A stretch of DNA of 64,000 nucleotides, taken from contig NZ_JAHHDX010000039.1 of NCBI RefSeq assembly GCF_018619335.1, positions 1-64,000 of the forward strand. Direction: 5' to 3'. The position numbers and the translations under genes were made by a program. The notes under the pieces were generated by a model. That model was not told the origin of the DNA. It searched no databases and worked only from the letters and a program-made list of their open reading frames with translations. This document shows positions 55,820 to 64,000 of the stretch, one piece after another. Numbering within the stretch: the first letter of the stretch is position 1; every line of letters begins with the position of its first letter. This stretch comes from Alteromonas sp. ALT199 (GTDB lineage: Bacteria; Pseudomonadota; Gammaproteobacteria; Enterobacterales; Alteromonadaceae).

Positions 55820-55853
55820 AAAAAATGGCCACATCAAAATGTGGCCATTTTTT
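55820..55853. terminator. Terminator after mutT
   Basis: The stem AATGGCCACAT / ATGTGGCCATT with a CAAA-type loop is flanked by A and T runs, so it can act in both directions. Confidence 0.92.
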
Positions 55854-56007
55854 ATTCACTCTCTGACGTGCCTTGAGCATAGTTTTAACGCAAAGTTAAA
55901 CACATTATGTCTTCAAAGCAGCGTTATGCTCATTAACCACTTTCTCAATTAGGAGGCGCGCTCATGCAGACCTGAACGCCCCTTCAGCGCGTCGCTGCCT
56001 ACAGCTA

Positions 56008-56880
56008 CTACAAGTCAATACGTTCAGACGTGGCAAACGCAACATCCAGTTTGAAATACGCCGCTTCGTTGATGAAATGAGGGTAGGTTTCATTTTTACC
56101 CTCCCAAAGAACATCTTTGCCATCAAAGGTTCTAAACATGGGAGAGCCTGGTAACAAGGGCTTAAAGTCATTGTCTTGTAATGAATGATGAACCATAGCG
56201 GTGCGCTTGCCATTTTTATCTAAAGGAAAATTGATGTTTTCCCCCAAGCGAAACGCTTCACACCTTGGTAGTGCGTCCGTTTTTATTTCTTGATTATTAT
56301 AGGCTACACAAAAATCTAAAATGGCTTCAGCCATAGTTTGTGTTAAAAGGTACACATCTTCTCGCAACACACCTTGAGGCTGTCCACCAACCTCAATCAT
56401 TACGCCTTTCTTACCGGTAGTACACATATAGCCGTGCTCAAGATAAGGTTTCTCATCTTCCACCAATATATTTGCTTCAGGCATTTGCTGCTTAACGAAC
56501 CGCGCTAGCTGGATATGAAACTCATCCGCTTCTAAAATTATCAGCGTAGCGCCCATCTCGCTAGTGGTGTTGTGAATATCAATAACAAAGTCGGTATTTG
56601 AGTCGCCTTTTGGACCAAATTTCTCATTCAAAGATTTGGCAAGTACCGCTTCTTTGGAAGAGTTATCACTGGCTAAACCCTCGAAGGTAAACTGCCTATT
56701 TAAGTCTTCTTCTACAAAGCGCACGTTAGCAGCAAGGGCTGCTTCGTTGGCTATGCTTAATGAAACATTAAGCTCACTAAATCGCGAAGGTAGCCCAAAC
56801 TGTTGCCAGTTTTGAATAAGCTGAATACCACTGGTTTCATTGCCATGAGTTCCACCAACAAGCGCGATAGAGTTAAACAT
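56008..56880 (-). CDS. Aspartoacylase (AstE/AspA zinc amidohydrolase)
   Basis: A 290-residue zinc enzyme of the succinylglutamate desuccinylase/aspartoacylase family. ALVGGTHGNETSG carries the His and Glu zinc ligands, EEDLNRQF the substrate-binding Asn-Arg, and VIDIHNTTSEMG the third zinc ligand; the EVGG motif (IEVGGQPQG) holds the catalytic Glu. Length and motifs favour aspartoacylase, which cleaves N-acyl-aspartate, over AstE. It is absent from the same place in E. coli and looks like a lineage-specific insertion between mutT and yacG. Probably monocistronic. Confidence 0.88.
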   Translation of the reverse strand: MFNSIALVGGTHGNETSGIQLIQNWQQFGLPSRFSELNVSLSIANEAALAANVRFVEEDLNRQFTFEGLASDNSSKEAVLAKSLNEKFGPKGDSNTDFVIDIHNTTSEMGATLIILEADEFHIQLARFVKQQMPEANILVEDEKPYLEHGYMCTTGKKGVMIEVGGQPQGVLREDVYLLTQTMAEAILDFCVAYNNQEIKTDALPRCEAFRLGENINFPLDKNGKRTAMVHHSLQDNDFKPLLPGSPMFRTFDGKDVLWEGKNETYPHFINEAAYFKLDVAFATSERIDL

Positions 56881-57188
56881 TACTATTCCTTTTTACTAGT
56901 GTGAAGAAGCGGTAGGTCAGTGTATATATAAGAGCCCAGATAGGCCCAGATGGGTCTAAACAAGGCATGAAAGGCTATCGCTAGCTATTTAAGCTTAGCC
57001 TAAGATTTTGCCAGCAATATACCCATATTATAATGAGAAGCCATTCAGCTTCCTTTCAACTACCTGACTCTGAACTACCTGATTCTGAATGACTTGATAC
57101 TACACCAAGGAATCGGGGACGAAAACACGTCAGCACGCGAATTTACTTAATTAGGTATCGTCTATTATCGGAAAAAGTGTTTAGCCAC
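56881..57188. other. Intergenic stretch before the aspartoacylase gene
   Basis: 308 bases without a gene. It holds a short direct repeat (ACTACCTGACTCTGA and ACTACCTGATTCTGA near 57059-57090) of unknown meaning. I see no clear promoter. Confidence 0.4.
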
Positions 57189-57416
57189 TTAGTGTTTAAA
57201 GAAGTCATCAGACTGCTGCGCCAACATTGCCTCAATTTCTTCTACATCAATATGTTTGGGCGTGGCATCTTCTGCTGGCTTACCGGTAATTTTTCTATCT
57301 TCTGCTGCCCACTCACCTAGGTCGATAAGCTGACACTTCTTGCTACAAAAAGGGCGATATTCGCTTGTTGGCGCCCAAACAACTTGTTTGGCACAAATAG
57401 GACATTTCACTTCCAT
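57189..57416 (-). CDS. yacG: DNA gyrase inhibitor YacG
   Basis: A 75-residue zinc protein. CPICAKQV and [20 protein letters not shown] form the four-Cys zinc site and the standard YacG core; in E. coli it binds GyrB and inhibits gyrase. The acidic C-terminal tail is usual. It follows zapD after about 90 bases on the same strand, the conserved coaE-zapD-yacG order. Confidence 0.95.
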   Translation of the reverse strand: MEVKCPICAKQVVWAPTSEYRPFCSKKCQLIDLGEWAAEDRKITGKPAEDATPKHIDVEEIEAMLAQQSDDFFKH

Positions 57417-57503
57417 AATAGACTCCAGTGAAATACGTCTTTGCGGTAGCGTTAAAAAGAATTAACGCTATCCAAGACGAAAAATATTGAATAAGAACGA
57501 AGT

Positions 57504-58256
57504 TTAGCAGGCCGCTAAACGAAACTGAATACTGTTTTCCACCGCGCCGGTTTGCCCTTCTTGCGGCGAAAACAACATAAAACGTAGGGCGTAACGGTAT
57601 TTATTCCCGCTTAATGTTGGGTAATAGCCTTCATCTACACTACATTTTACGCGAATAAGTTCGTTTTTGTCTTCCGCAGCGCCTTGGTAAAAGCCGTTAT
57701 CTGCCACCGCGTTTACAAACTGGCCTCGCTCGCGAATAAACGATAAGCTGACCGCAATAGCATCGTCAAGAAGCCCTAGGGTGTCTAACCATTGTGCAAT
57801 TTCAGTTTGCCGCTGTTCGAGTGGTTGCTGTAACCAGAAGTGTAAATTAGGCAGGTCGAAACTACATGCGCCACCGGGTATGGCAAACCGCTGTCTTATG
57901 GCGCTTAGCAATTTATCGTCTTTCAGTATGCTACCAAAACGGCGATCAGTCTTAAGCTTTTGCCTCAAGGTGAGTACGGTTTTTAAGGCTTGCTCTAAGG
58001 CCGTACTGTCTATTTTGGGGTGCTTAGACCAGTACACCAAATTCTTTTCGTGTGCATCAAGATCTTTAGTTAAGTCTGAGCGAAGGTCGAGCCTTTCTAT
58101 AAGGTCGAGAAGTTCAAAAAGTTGCTCAAAGAAAACAAGTTGAAGATGAGTGTGTTCTGACTTCGCGGTAATTTTAAGTTGCCCAAGCAGCTGCTCAACA
58201 CGTAAATAGTTACGTACTTTTTCCTTTAGTGGAAACTCGAATACAGCGCTACCCAT
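57504..58256 (-). CDS. zapD: Cell division protein ZapD
   Basis: A 250-residue cytoplasmic protein that crosslinks FtsZ filaments by binding the FtsZ C-terminal peptide. FEFPLKEKVRNYLRVEQLL at the start and CSFDLPNLHFWLQQP in the middle are characteristic (formerly YacF/DUF1342). Length matches the E. coli protein (247). It lies between coaE and yacG as expected; a gap of about 265 bases separates it from coaE, so it may have its own promoter. Confidence 0.97.
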   Translation of the reverse strand: MGSAVFEFPLKEKVRNYLRVEQLLGQLKITAKSEHTHLQLVFFEQLFELLDLIERLDLRSDLTKDLDAHEKNLVYWSKHPKIDSTALEQALKTVLTLRQKLKTDRRFGSILKDDKLLSAIRQRFAIPGGACSFDLPNLHFWLQQPLEQRQTEIAQWLDTLGLLDDAIAVSLSFIRERGQFVNAVADNGFYQGAAEDKNELIRVKCSVDEGYYPTLSGNKYRYALRFMLFSPQEGQTGAVENSIQFRLAAC

Positions 58257-58521
58257 GGAACCCCTTAAAACACATAGACTTAAACAAACTGCACTACGAA
58301 CTAATAGGGCAGCGAATTACAACAAGCCTAAAGCATCAAGGCATTTAAGCCAAGTCTACTTGTTCGTCAAATGCTTACTTTGACGCCATTTGGTCAAAAA
58401 AGTTTCAAAAAGCGGCTTTTAGTCTATAAAAGGGTTGTCATAGGGAAGTATTGTCGAAACAGTAAGAGTAAACAAGAAAGGCCGATGTAAAGTGGTTTGG
58501 TATCACGTAAACCACTTACGT

Positions 58522-59133
58522 TTAGGCTAAAGCAAGGCATAGTAGCTTCTGGTGTAGTGCAGACACTTGACTGGCAAGTGCTTCCAACGTCGTGCTGTTA
58601 TCAAGTACGTCGTTTGCCGCATCAACACGTTCTTTACGTGAAGCCTGCGACGCCATAATACTTTTTATAGTTTGTTCTGTGCTGCCGTCCCGTTTTAATG
58701 CGCGTTCAAGCTGCAGTGTTTCTGGACAATCTACCACCACAACATGGTTGCACATTTCAGTTAATTTGTTTTCAACAAGTAAGGGCACAGATAAAATGCA
58801 ATAGGGTGATGTTGACTCGCTGATCAGCTGCTGCATACGAGAGCGAATAAGGGGGTGGAGCAAACCGTTTAACCAATGCTTTTCTTCTTCGGCGGCAAAT
58901 ACTTTTTCGCGAAGGGCGGCGCGATTAAGGCTTCCATCTTCTAGCAAAATCGTTTCACCAAAATGCTCGGCAATCTGCCGTAAGCCTTCTGAACCTACTT
59001 CAACAACGTCACGTGCGACTTCGTCAGCATCAACAGTATCAATACCCAGGTTTTCAAAAATGGCGGTTGCTGCCGATTTACCGCTCCCTATACCGCCGGT
59101 AAGGCCCACTACGAACACGTCTTGTTTATTCAT
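58522..59133 (-). CDS. coaE: Dephospho-CoA kinase CoaE
   Basis: A 203-residue P-loop kinase for the last step of coenzyme A synthesis. The P-loop GLTGGIGSGKSAATAIF, DADEVARDVV and the lid VVVDCPETLQLERALKRD are typical. Length matches the family (E. coli 206). It begins 18 bases after the pilD stop on the same strand, so it is probably co-transcribed with pilCD. Confidence 0.97.
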   Translation of the reverse strand: MNKQDVFVVGLTGGIGSGKSAATAIFENLGIDTVDADEVARDVVEVGSEGLRQIAEHFGETILLEDGSLNRAALREKVFAAEEEKHWLNGLLHPLIRSRMQQLISESTSPYCILSVPLLVENKLTEMCNHVVVVDCPETLQLERALKRDGSTEQTIKSIMASQASRKERVDAANDVLDNSTTLEALASQVSALHQKLLCLALA

Positions 59134-59151
59134 ATCAACTAAACCTTGTTG

Positions 59152-60069
59152 TTAAAGCACGTAGCCGAGATAGGTAGTGATGATTGCATCTTTAAAAAGC
59201 AGAGTTAGCCAGCCTGCCACAGCAAGGTAGGGGCCAAAAGGAATCGCTAACGATTTGCCTTTATTCTGAATGGTCATAATGAGTATGCCTGCGATAGCAC
59301 CCACAAATGAGGACAGTAAAATAATGACAGGTAACCCCTGCCAGCCAGTAAATGCCCCAAGCGCTGCAAGCAGTTTGAAATCGCCATAGCCCATGCCTTC
59401 CTTGCCCGTAGCTAATTTAAATAGCCAATAGACAGACCATAAGCTTAAATAGCCGGCAGCAGCACCGATAATGGCATCGGTAGTGCCAACAAATATGTTT
59501 TGAGTACTTAACAGTAATCCTAGCCAAAGCAGGGGGAGGGTTAACTGGTCGGGTAGCAGCATTTTATCTAAGTCGATAAACAGCAGTGCAACAAGCATAT
59601 AAGTGAAAAACACTGCCCATAGTGCTTGAGAGGTCACGCCAAATTGATACGCTGCGAAGGTACAGGCAATGGCCGTGAAAAGCTCAACAAGCGGATAGCG
59701 TATTGAAATGCCTACTTTGCATTTGGCACATTTGCCTTTAAGAAACAGGTAGCTAATAACAGGAATATTTTCCCACGCGCGAATTTTGTGGCCGCAGCTT
59801 GGGCAGGTACTGTCTGGCTTTACCAGATTGAACGTTTCTGCGGAGGTGGTTGGATTGCTACCAGCAGATATACTGGCGTTGTTATTTTCACCGCCATTTG
59901 CGCTATCACTAAAATAGCTTTCATACTCTTGCTGCCAACTGCGTTCCATCATAATGGGCAGTCGATAAATCACTACGTTCAAGAAGCTGCCCACCATTAA
60001 GCTTACAAAGAAAACGAGAGAATAAAATACAGCAGGGTAGAGCTGACTAAGCGTTATTATGGCGTCCAT
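59152..60069 (-). CDS. pilD: Prepilin peptidase / N-methyltransferase PilD
   Basis: A 305-residue inner-membrane enzyme that cleaves and N-methylates type IV prepilins and type II secretion pseudopilins. VGSFLNVVIYRLP, the four-Cys motif CPSC...CAKC (in the N-terminal loop), and the two catalytic Asp sites in FIDLDKMLLPDQLTLP and GYGDFKLLAALGAF are present. An insertion of about 25 polar residues lies before the first Cys pair. It follows pilC by about 150 bases. Confidence 0.97.
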   Translation of the reverse strand: MDAIITLSQLYPAVFYSLVFFVSLMVGSFLNVVIYRLPIMMERSWQQEYESYFSDSANGGENNNASISAGSNPTTSAETFNLVKPDSTCPSCGHKIRAWENIPVISYLFLKGKCAKCKVGISIRYPLVELFTAIACTFAAYQFGVTSQALWAVFFTYMLVALLFIDLDKMLLPDQLTLPLLWLGLLLSTQNIFVGTTDAIIGAAAGYLSLWSVYWLFKLATGKEGMGYGDFKLLAALGAFTGWQGLPVIILLSSFVGAIAGILIMTIQNKGKSLAIPFGPYLAVAGWLTLLFKDAIITTYLGYVL

Positions 60070-60222
60070 GAAGTGCAGGTCTTTTTAGTTTTAATAGTGG
60101 TTGGAAAAGTCGGGTTTTAAACCTTGTTAATGAGCGCCACTAAAAGCGCCGCCCAAATCGCTAGTATTTATAGAGCTAGCACTCTTAAAGCTAACAATCA
60201 CAAATCTAGCGATATGTGCAAG

Positions 60223-61431
60223 TTATACCACGTTACCCATTTCGAATATAGGTAAGTACATAGCTACAATCAAGCCGCCAATAACCACACCGAGTACGGC
60301 CATGATCATGGGTTCAAGTAAACTGGTTAACCCGTCTACCATGTCATCAACTTCTGCTTCGTAAATGGTGGCAATTTTGCTCAGCATTTCGTCAACGGCA
60401 CCCGATTCCTCACCAATGGCAATCATTTGCGTCACCATGTCAGGAAACACTTGAGTTGCGCGCATGGCCACATGCATTGGCATACCGCCGGCCACTTCTT
60501 TTCGTATATACAAAATGGCATCGCGATAGACTGCATTACCAGACGCACCTGCGGCAGATTCAAGAGCGCCTATTAGCGGAACACCTGCCGCAAAAGTAGT
60601 TGCAAGGGTACGGGTAAAGCGAGCAATACTGGCTTTTTTAAGTATTTCACCAATAACCGGAATTTTTAAAATATTACGATCCACCGTATCGCGCAGCTTT
60701 TGGCTACGTCTGTGTGCACGCACAAACATAAAGCCCGCTGCTGCCACACCCATGGCAATAAAAATACCGTAGTCTTGCACAAATCGCGAAATAGCCAGCA
60801 CAAACAGAGTGAACGCGGGAAGCTCTGCGCCAAAACTACTAAAGATTTCTTCAAACTGAGGCACAACGAAAACAAGAAGGATAGTCGTAACAATAAAAGC
60901 AACAACCAAAACTGCGATAGGGTAAAACATCGCTTTTTTGATCTTTGATTTTAGTGCTTCAGCTTTTTCCTTGTATGTCGCAATTCGGTCGTAAATGGTT
61001 TCAAGGGCGCCAGATTGCTCGCCGGTATAAACCAAATCACAGTATAGATCATCGAAATAAAGGGGATGTTTTCTGAGTGCTGAAGAAAGCGGATTACCCG
61101 ATTTTACTTCTTCGGTAATCTCACCTAAGAGTTTCCTCATCGATGCATTTGCGTGGCCCTGTGCGATCATTTCCAGAGACTGAATAAGAGTAACCCCTGC
61201 GGCCAGCATGGTTGCAATTTGTCGTGATATAACAGATATATCGGCAGGTTTTATTTTTTGCGCTCTGCCAAAAAGTGGTTTAGCGAGTTTTTTTACTTTG
61301 TTCGCAGAAATGCCTTGCCGACGCAAAAGGTTTTTAGCCTCTGAAAGTGAGGTAGCGGAAATTTCACCTTTACGAGATTGTCCATTCCTGTCTTTTCCTT
61401 GCCAATTAAAGGTTGCCGTTGCTTTTGCCAT
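60223..61431 (-). CDS. pilC: Type IV pilus inner-membrane platform PilC
   Basis: A 402-residue protein with two T2SSF domains (about 70-195 and 270-395) and three membrane segments. KPADISVISRQIATMLAAGV, GEQSGALETIYDRIATYKEKAE and IGEESGAVDEMLSKIATIYE are standard PilC/GspF wording. It forms the assembly platform for the pilin. It lies between pilA and pilD, but the ATPase gene pilB that normally precedes it is absent; only 87 bases separate it from pilA. Confidence 0.97.
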   Translation of the reverse strand: MAKATATFNWQGKDRNGQSRKGEISATSLSEAKNLLRRQGISANKVKKLAKPLFGRAQKIKPADISVISRQIATMLAAGVTLIQSLEMIAQGHANASMRKLLGEITEEVKSGNPLSSALRKHPLYFDDLYCDLVYTGEQSGALETIYDRIATYKEKAEALKSKIKKAMFYPIAVLVVAFIVTTILLVFVVPQFEEIFSSFGAELPAFTLFVLAISRFVQDYGIFIAMGVAAAGFMFVRAHRRSQKLRDTVDRNILKIPVIGEILKKASIARFTRTLATTFAAGVPLIGALESAAGASGNAVYRDAILYIRKEVAGGMPMHVAMRATQVFPDMVTQMIAIGEESGAVDEMLSKIATIYEAEVDDMVDGLTSLLEPMIMAVLGVVIGGLIVAMYLPIFEMGNVV

Positions 61432-61475
61432 TTAGCGATCTCAATTGTTTCGTTAAATTAGAGGTGTAGAAAAAC

Positions 61476-61500
61476 AAAAACCCGACAAAAGTCGGGTTTT
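61476..61500 (-). terminator. Terminator after pilA
   Basis: The stem ACCCGAC / GTCGGGT with an AAAA loop, followed leftward by a T-rich run. It separates pilA from pilC, so abundant pilin mRNA would end here. Confidence 0.9.
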
Positions 61501-61518
61501 CCTATTTTCCATTTACTT

Positions 61519-61944
61519 TCAGCATAGGCCTTTAGCTACACAGCCGCCTGTCGTTGCCCATGTCACAGCGCCATTGGCGATGGTTCCAGTTAACACTAAG
61601 GTATCTGCAGCTTCGATACCGCTTACTGCGTTAGGCACTACAGTAACGGTGTAGCCAGCCGCGGCAGAGCCACCTAATGTGATAGAATCGACAGTCGGCG
61701 CATTTTCCCATCCAGCATTTACAGTGATGCCGCTGCAATCTGCCGGCACACCGGTTTGAGCACAAACTTCAACAGCAGTTTTAGCAGCGCTAGCGGCTGA
61801 AATCACTTCACTGTAAGTCGCACGTGCAGTATAAGTCTGATAAGCAGGCAATGCGATTGCTGCAAGAATACCGATGATTGCAACAACAATCATTAGTTCG
61901 ATAAGGGTGAAACCTTTTTGGTTTTTGTTATTCATGTTCATCAT
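61519..61944 (-). CDS. pilA: Type IV pilin PilA
   Basis: A 141-residue major-pilin candidate. The leader is about 11 residues and PilD should cleave after Gly in [11 protein letters not shown], with the +5 Glu kept; the hydrophobic helix [20 protein letters not shown] follows. The C-terminal Cys pair in GGCVAKGLC gives the disulfide loop. GGAG lies seven bases before the first of two adjacent ATG codons. The 399-base upstream gap and the following terminator indicate its own strong unit. Confidence 0.96.
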   Translation of the reverse strand: MMNMNNKNQKGFTLIELMIVVAIIGILAAIALPAYQTYTARATYSEVISAASAAKTAVEVCAQTGVPADCSGITVNAGWENAPTVDSITLGGSAAAGYTVTVVPNAVSGIEAADTLVLTGTIANGAVTWATTGGCVAKGLC

Positions 61945-62343
61945 GGTTTATCTCCGGGACGTTTATAACACGTAAAGTTTAAAATATAATTCAAATTGAC
62001 GTTTATACCCGAGTCGTCCTTGTCAACGCCCCTGGTACTTGATACTCAGTATAGAATTTTTTTTGTCACTAACAAGTATAGGCAAATATACGTATGTCTA
62101 GCTTTTGCAGTATGACATGAATAGCTGCACTATGGCAGGCGCGATCACTTGTACTTTCGTATAAAAGTTAATGACTTATCTACGTATATCTATCTATACA
62201 CAGAAAAACATGACGAGAAATTACTGGGGATCTTCGTGAGTTCTAGTATTTTTGAACATACTACAACTCACGCTTTTTTCTTCGCGGCTAGCTAAGGTGT
62301 TGACACCGAGTTAGCTGACTAAAACGTCTTACAAACTACTTTT
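61945..62343. other. pilA upstream region
   Basis: About 400 AT-rich bases between nadC and pilA. It should hold the pilA promoter; I could not find a clear -24/-12 (sigma-54) element. An imperfect hairpin near 62288-62320 may end nadC transcription, but it has no T run. Confidence 0.45.
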
Positions 62344-63204
62344 CTACGACAGAGTAATTCGAAGCGACAAATCAATGGCCTGAACATGTTTAGTTAACGC
62401 GCCAGATGAAATGTAATCTACGCCCAATTGTGCAAGCGACGCCAGTCGTTCATCAGTAATGTTTCCTGATACTTCCAGTTTACATTGACCTTTGTTGAGC
62501 GCTACTGCCTGTTGGATCTGTTCGTTAGAAAAATTATCTAGCATCACAATATCGACACCTGCACTAAGAGCTTGTTCAAATTCTGCTAGATTCTCAACCT
62601 CTACTTCAACAGGTTTGCCTGGCATCATGGTTTTCGCTCGGCTGACCGCTTTTTCGATATTGCCGCAAGAAAAGATGTGGTTTTCTTTAATTAGAAACGC
62701 ATCGAACAAGCCTACGCGATGGTTTTGGCCGCCGCCGCAACGCACGGCATATTTTTGTGCATAACGAAGGCCCGGCAGAGTTTTTCGAGTGTCTAGAATT
62801 TTTGTATTAGAGCCGTCTAAAAACTTGGCGTAAAAAGCTGTCATGGTTGAGGTTGCAGAAAGGGTCTGTAAAAAGTTAAGTGCTGTACGTTCTGCAGTTA
62901 ATATAGCGCGCGCAGAACCTTCTAAACTTACTAATACCGTGTCGGCATGAACCTTGTCGCCATCTTTTACATGCCAGGTTAGCGACACAGACTCATCGAT
63001 AAGTGCAAATGCTTGGTTCGCCCAAGCAATTCCGCAAATCACGCAAGGCTCGCGGGTAATAATAGTGGCTTTTGCATTAACGCTTTCATCTATCAGGTTT
63101 GCGGTAATGTCGTTTGCAGCATTTAATTCGCCGCCAAGATCTTCAATAAGCGCGTTTGATACTTGCTCTCGAATCGCCTGCATATCTGGTGATGTCATCT
63201 TCAT
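62344..63204 (-). CDS. nadC: Nicotinate-nucleotide pyrophosphorylase NadC
   Basis: A 286-residue quinolinate phosphoribosyltransferase of NAD synthesis. ERTALNFLQTLSATST, DTRKTLPGLRYAQKYAVRCG and LIKENHI carry the substrate-binding Arg, Lys and His residues; EVEVENLAEFEQAL and MLDNFSNEQI are typical. It lies between pilA and a retropepsin-like gene, close to ampD, as in other gammaproteobacteria. Confidence 0.97.
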   Translation of the reverse strand: MKMTSPDMQAIREQVSNALIEDLGGELNAANDITANLIDESVNAKATIITREPCVICGIAWANQAFALIDESVSLTWHVKDGDKVHADTVLVSLEGSARAILTAERTALNFLQTLSATSTMTAFYAKFLDGSNTKILDTRKTLPGLRYAQKYAVRCGGGQNHRVGLFDAFLIKENHIFSCGNIEKAVSRAKTMMPGKPVEVEVENLAEFEQALSAGVDIVMLDNFSNEQIQQAVALNKGQCKLEVSGNITDERLASLAQLGVDYISSGALTKHVQAIDLSLRITLS

Positions 63205-63230
63205 CGCTTTTATCTATGCTATTTATGTAT

Positions 63231-63749
63231 TTAAAGGGTACGCAATATTAACCAATCTCCGCGCTGAGTAAACTCTAATTGGCGAAGAACGCTCATTCCA
63301 AGCAGTATATGGTTATCTTGCATACCTGGATTTAGGTTTGCGTCTACATTACGCACCACAATTTCACCAATGCGCAAGGTATCAATGGTGGATTCGGCGA
63401 CTCTTACCACGCCGTTAGCTGTACTAGCCAGTCCTTCAAGTCCTGCCTTAAGCTGCAACTTGTTGGCTAAGTGAGCAGGCACAGCCACGTCAGTGGCGCC
63501 AGTATCAACAAGAAATACCACTTCCTCACCGTTGATATAGCCTGTCGTTACATAGTGACCTTGACGATTTTGCTTAAGGCGTACCTCAGTTTGCGATCCA
63601 ATACGTTCGGACGCAGGCTCGCTGTTCGGGTTTATTTGTTTTTCTAGTAAGTCAGAGAAGACAAAAACAAGTAACCCGAAACCGCAAATCCATGCAAGGG
63701 CAACCATCCATTTGCCCGCTGAGGTCGTGGGATCTTGTTGTTCATTCAT
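63231..63749 (-). CDS. Retropepsin-like clan AA aspartic protease
   Basis: A 172-residue membrane-anchored protein: one N-terminal helix (about 12-30, WMVALAWICGFGLLVFVFS) and a periplasmic domain with the single catalytic motif LVDTGATDVAVP. One DTG per chain means it would act as a dimer, like retroviral proteases. It fits the TIGR02281-type family; substrates are unknown. It ends about 26 bases before nadC and may be co-transcribed with it. Confidence 0.88.
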   Translation of the reverse strand: MNEQQDPTTSAGKWMVALAWICGFGLLVFVFSDLLEKQINPNSEPASERIGSQTEVRLKQNRQGHYVTTGYINGEEVVFLVDTGATDVAVPAHLANKLQLKAGLEGLASTANGVVRVAESTIDTLRIGEIVVRNVDANLNPGMQDNHILLGMSVLRQLEFTQRGDWLILRTL

Positions 63750-63948
63750 GTTTTTACCTTATTGATAAATGCCTTACGCATAACAGAGATGCACTGTTTA
63801 CCAATCACGCTCTTATAAAAGCTGCCGATTAAAACAGTGGCATAAAATATTGAGCTAGCAACGGCATGTAGCACTTCTAGCCCTATACACTTATATCCCT
63901 ATACAATGTAGGCTATAAAACAGAAAATCAATTAGCGAAGCAAATACT

Positions 63949-64000
63949 ATGGTGCTTTACAATAAAGCGAAGTACACCCTAAGTCCGCATTATGATGCTC
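63949..64000 (+). CDS. ampD: Partial AmpD (N-acetylmuramoyl-L-alanine amidase), 5-prime end
   Basis: Only 17 codons lie in the window, beginning MVLYNKAKYTLSPHYDA. SPHYD matches the start of AmpD, the cytoplasmic 1,6-anhydro-MurNAc amidase of cell wall recycling, and ampD lies near nadC in related genomes. The gene runs off the right edge. The upstream ribosome binding site (AGCGAAG) is weak. The assignment rests on few residues plus position. Confidence 0.6.
   Translation, partial: MVLYNKAKYTLSPHYDA

Noticed and set aside
57059-57090. Short direct repeat considered as a CRISPR or regulatory repeat
   Set aside because: Only two adjacent copies, no spacers and no cas genes.
62000-62060. TTGACA and TATAAA on the minus strand upstream of pilA
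   Set aside because: The spacer is only 13 bases, too short for sigma-70.

Overview
The window looks like a chromosomal segment from a marine gammaproteobacterium of the order Alteromonadales, most likely Alteromonas or a close relative. This rests on recognisable protein families, moderate base composition, a large TonB-dependent receptor of the marine polysaccharide type, and gene order in the right half that matches the E. coli nadC to mraZ region. I see no insertion sequences, phage genes, CRISPR arrays, rRNA or tRNA.

Left part (1-30.5 kb) is accessory. A collagen-stalked lipoprotein (108-1910) is followed by a leftward uronate-type carbohydrate locus (2241-10618): a 3-hydroxyisobutyrate-dehydrogenase-type reductase and an ExuT-like MFS carrier in one unit, and a surface lipoprotein with a PL6-like beta-helix plus a TonB-dependent receptor in a second. 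Both units have ATTGGTAA/TTACCAAT boxes upstream, suggesting one GntR-type regulator. The PL6-like protein lacks the expected catalytic Lys and Arg. Next come a FabH-like ketosynthase, a PrsK/PrsR two-component pair, a GFA-like protein with a TPR-GGDEF diguanylate cyclase, an orphan ParA plus ribbon-helix-helix pair, a peroxiredoxin-glutaredoxin fusion, an alpha/beta hydrolase, a copper/silver-type RND efflux operon headed by a His/Cys-rich exported protein, and an M19 dipeptidase.

Middle part (30.8-51.5 kb) has a SapC-family gene and an outer-membrane barrel gene, then the complete division and cell wall cluster, all rightward and tightly packed: mraZ-rsmH-ftsL-ftsI-murE-murF-mraY-murD-ftsW-murG-murC-ddlB-ftsQ-ftsA-ftsZ, then lpxC behind its own consensus promoter. 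MraZ-type TGGNN repeats lie at the cluster promoter. The Mur enzymes build lipid II, MraY and MurG act at the membrane, FtsW/FtsI polymerise it at the septum, and FtsQ/L/A/Z organise the ring.

Right part (51.5-64 kb) has an M23 peptidase, secA and mutT (rightward), then aspartoacylase, yacG, zapD, coaE, pilD, pilC, pilA, nadC and a retropepsin-like protease (leftward), and the first codons of a probable ampD at the edge. The usual pilB (hofB) gene between pilA and pilC is missing.

Several starts were moved from the longest open frame to an internal start with a good ribosome binding site (reductase, ParA, RHH protein, ddlB, ftsA, ftsZ, FabH-like). All family assignments are from reading the proteins, not from database searches.
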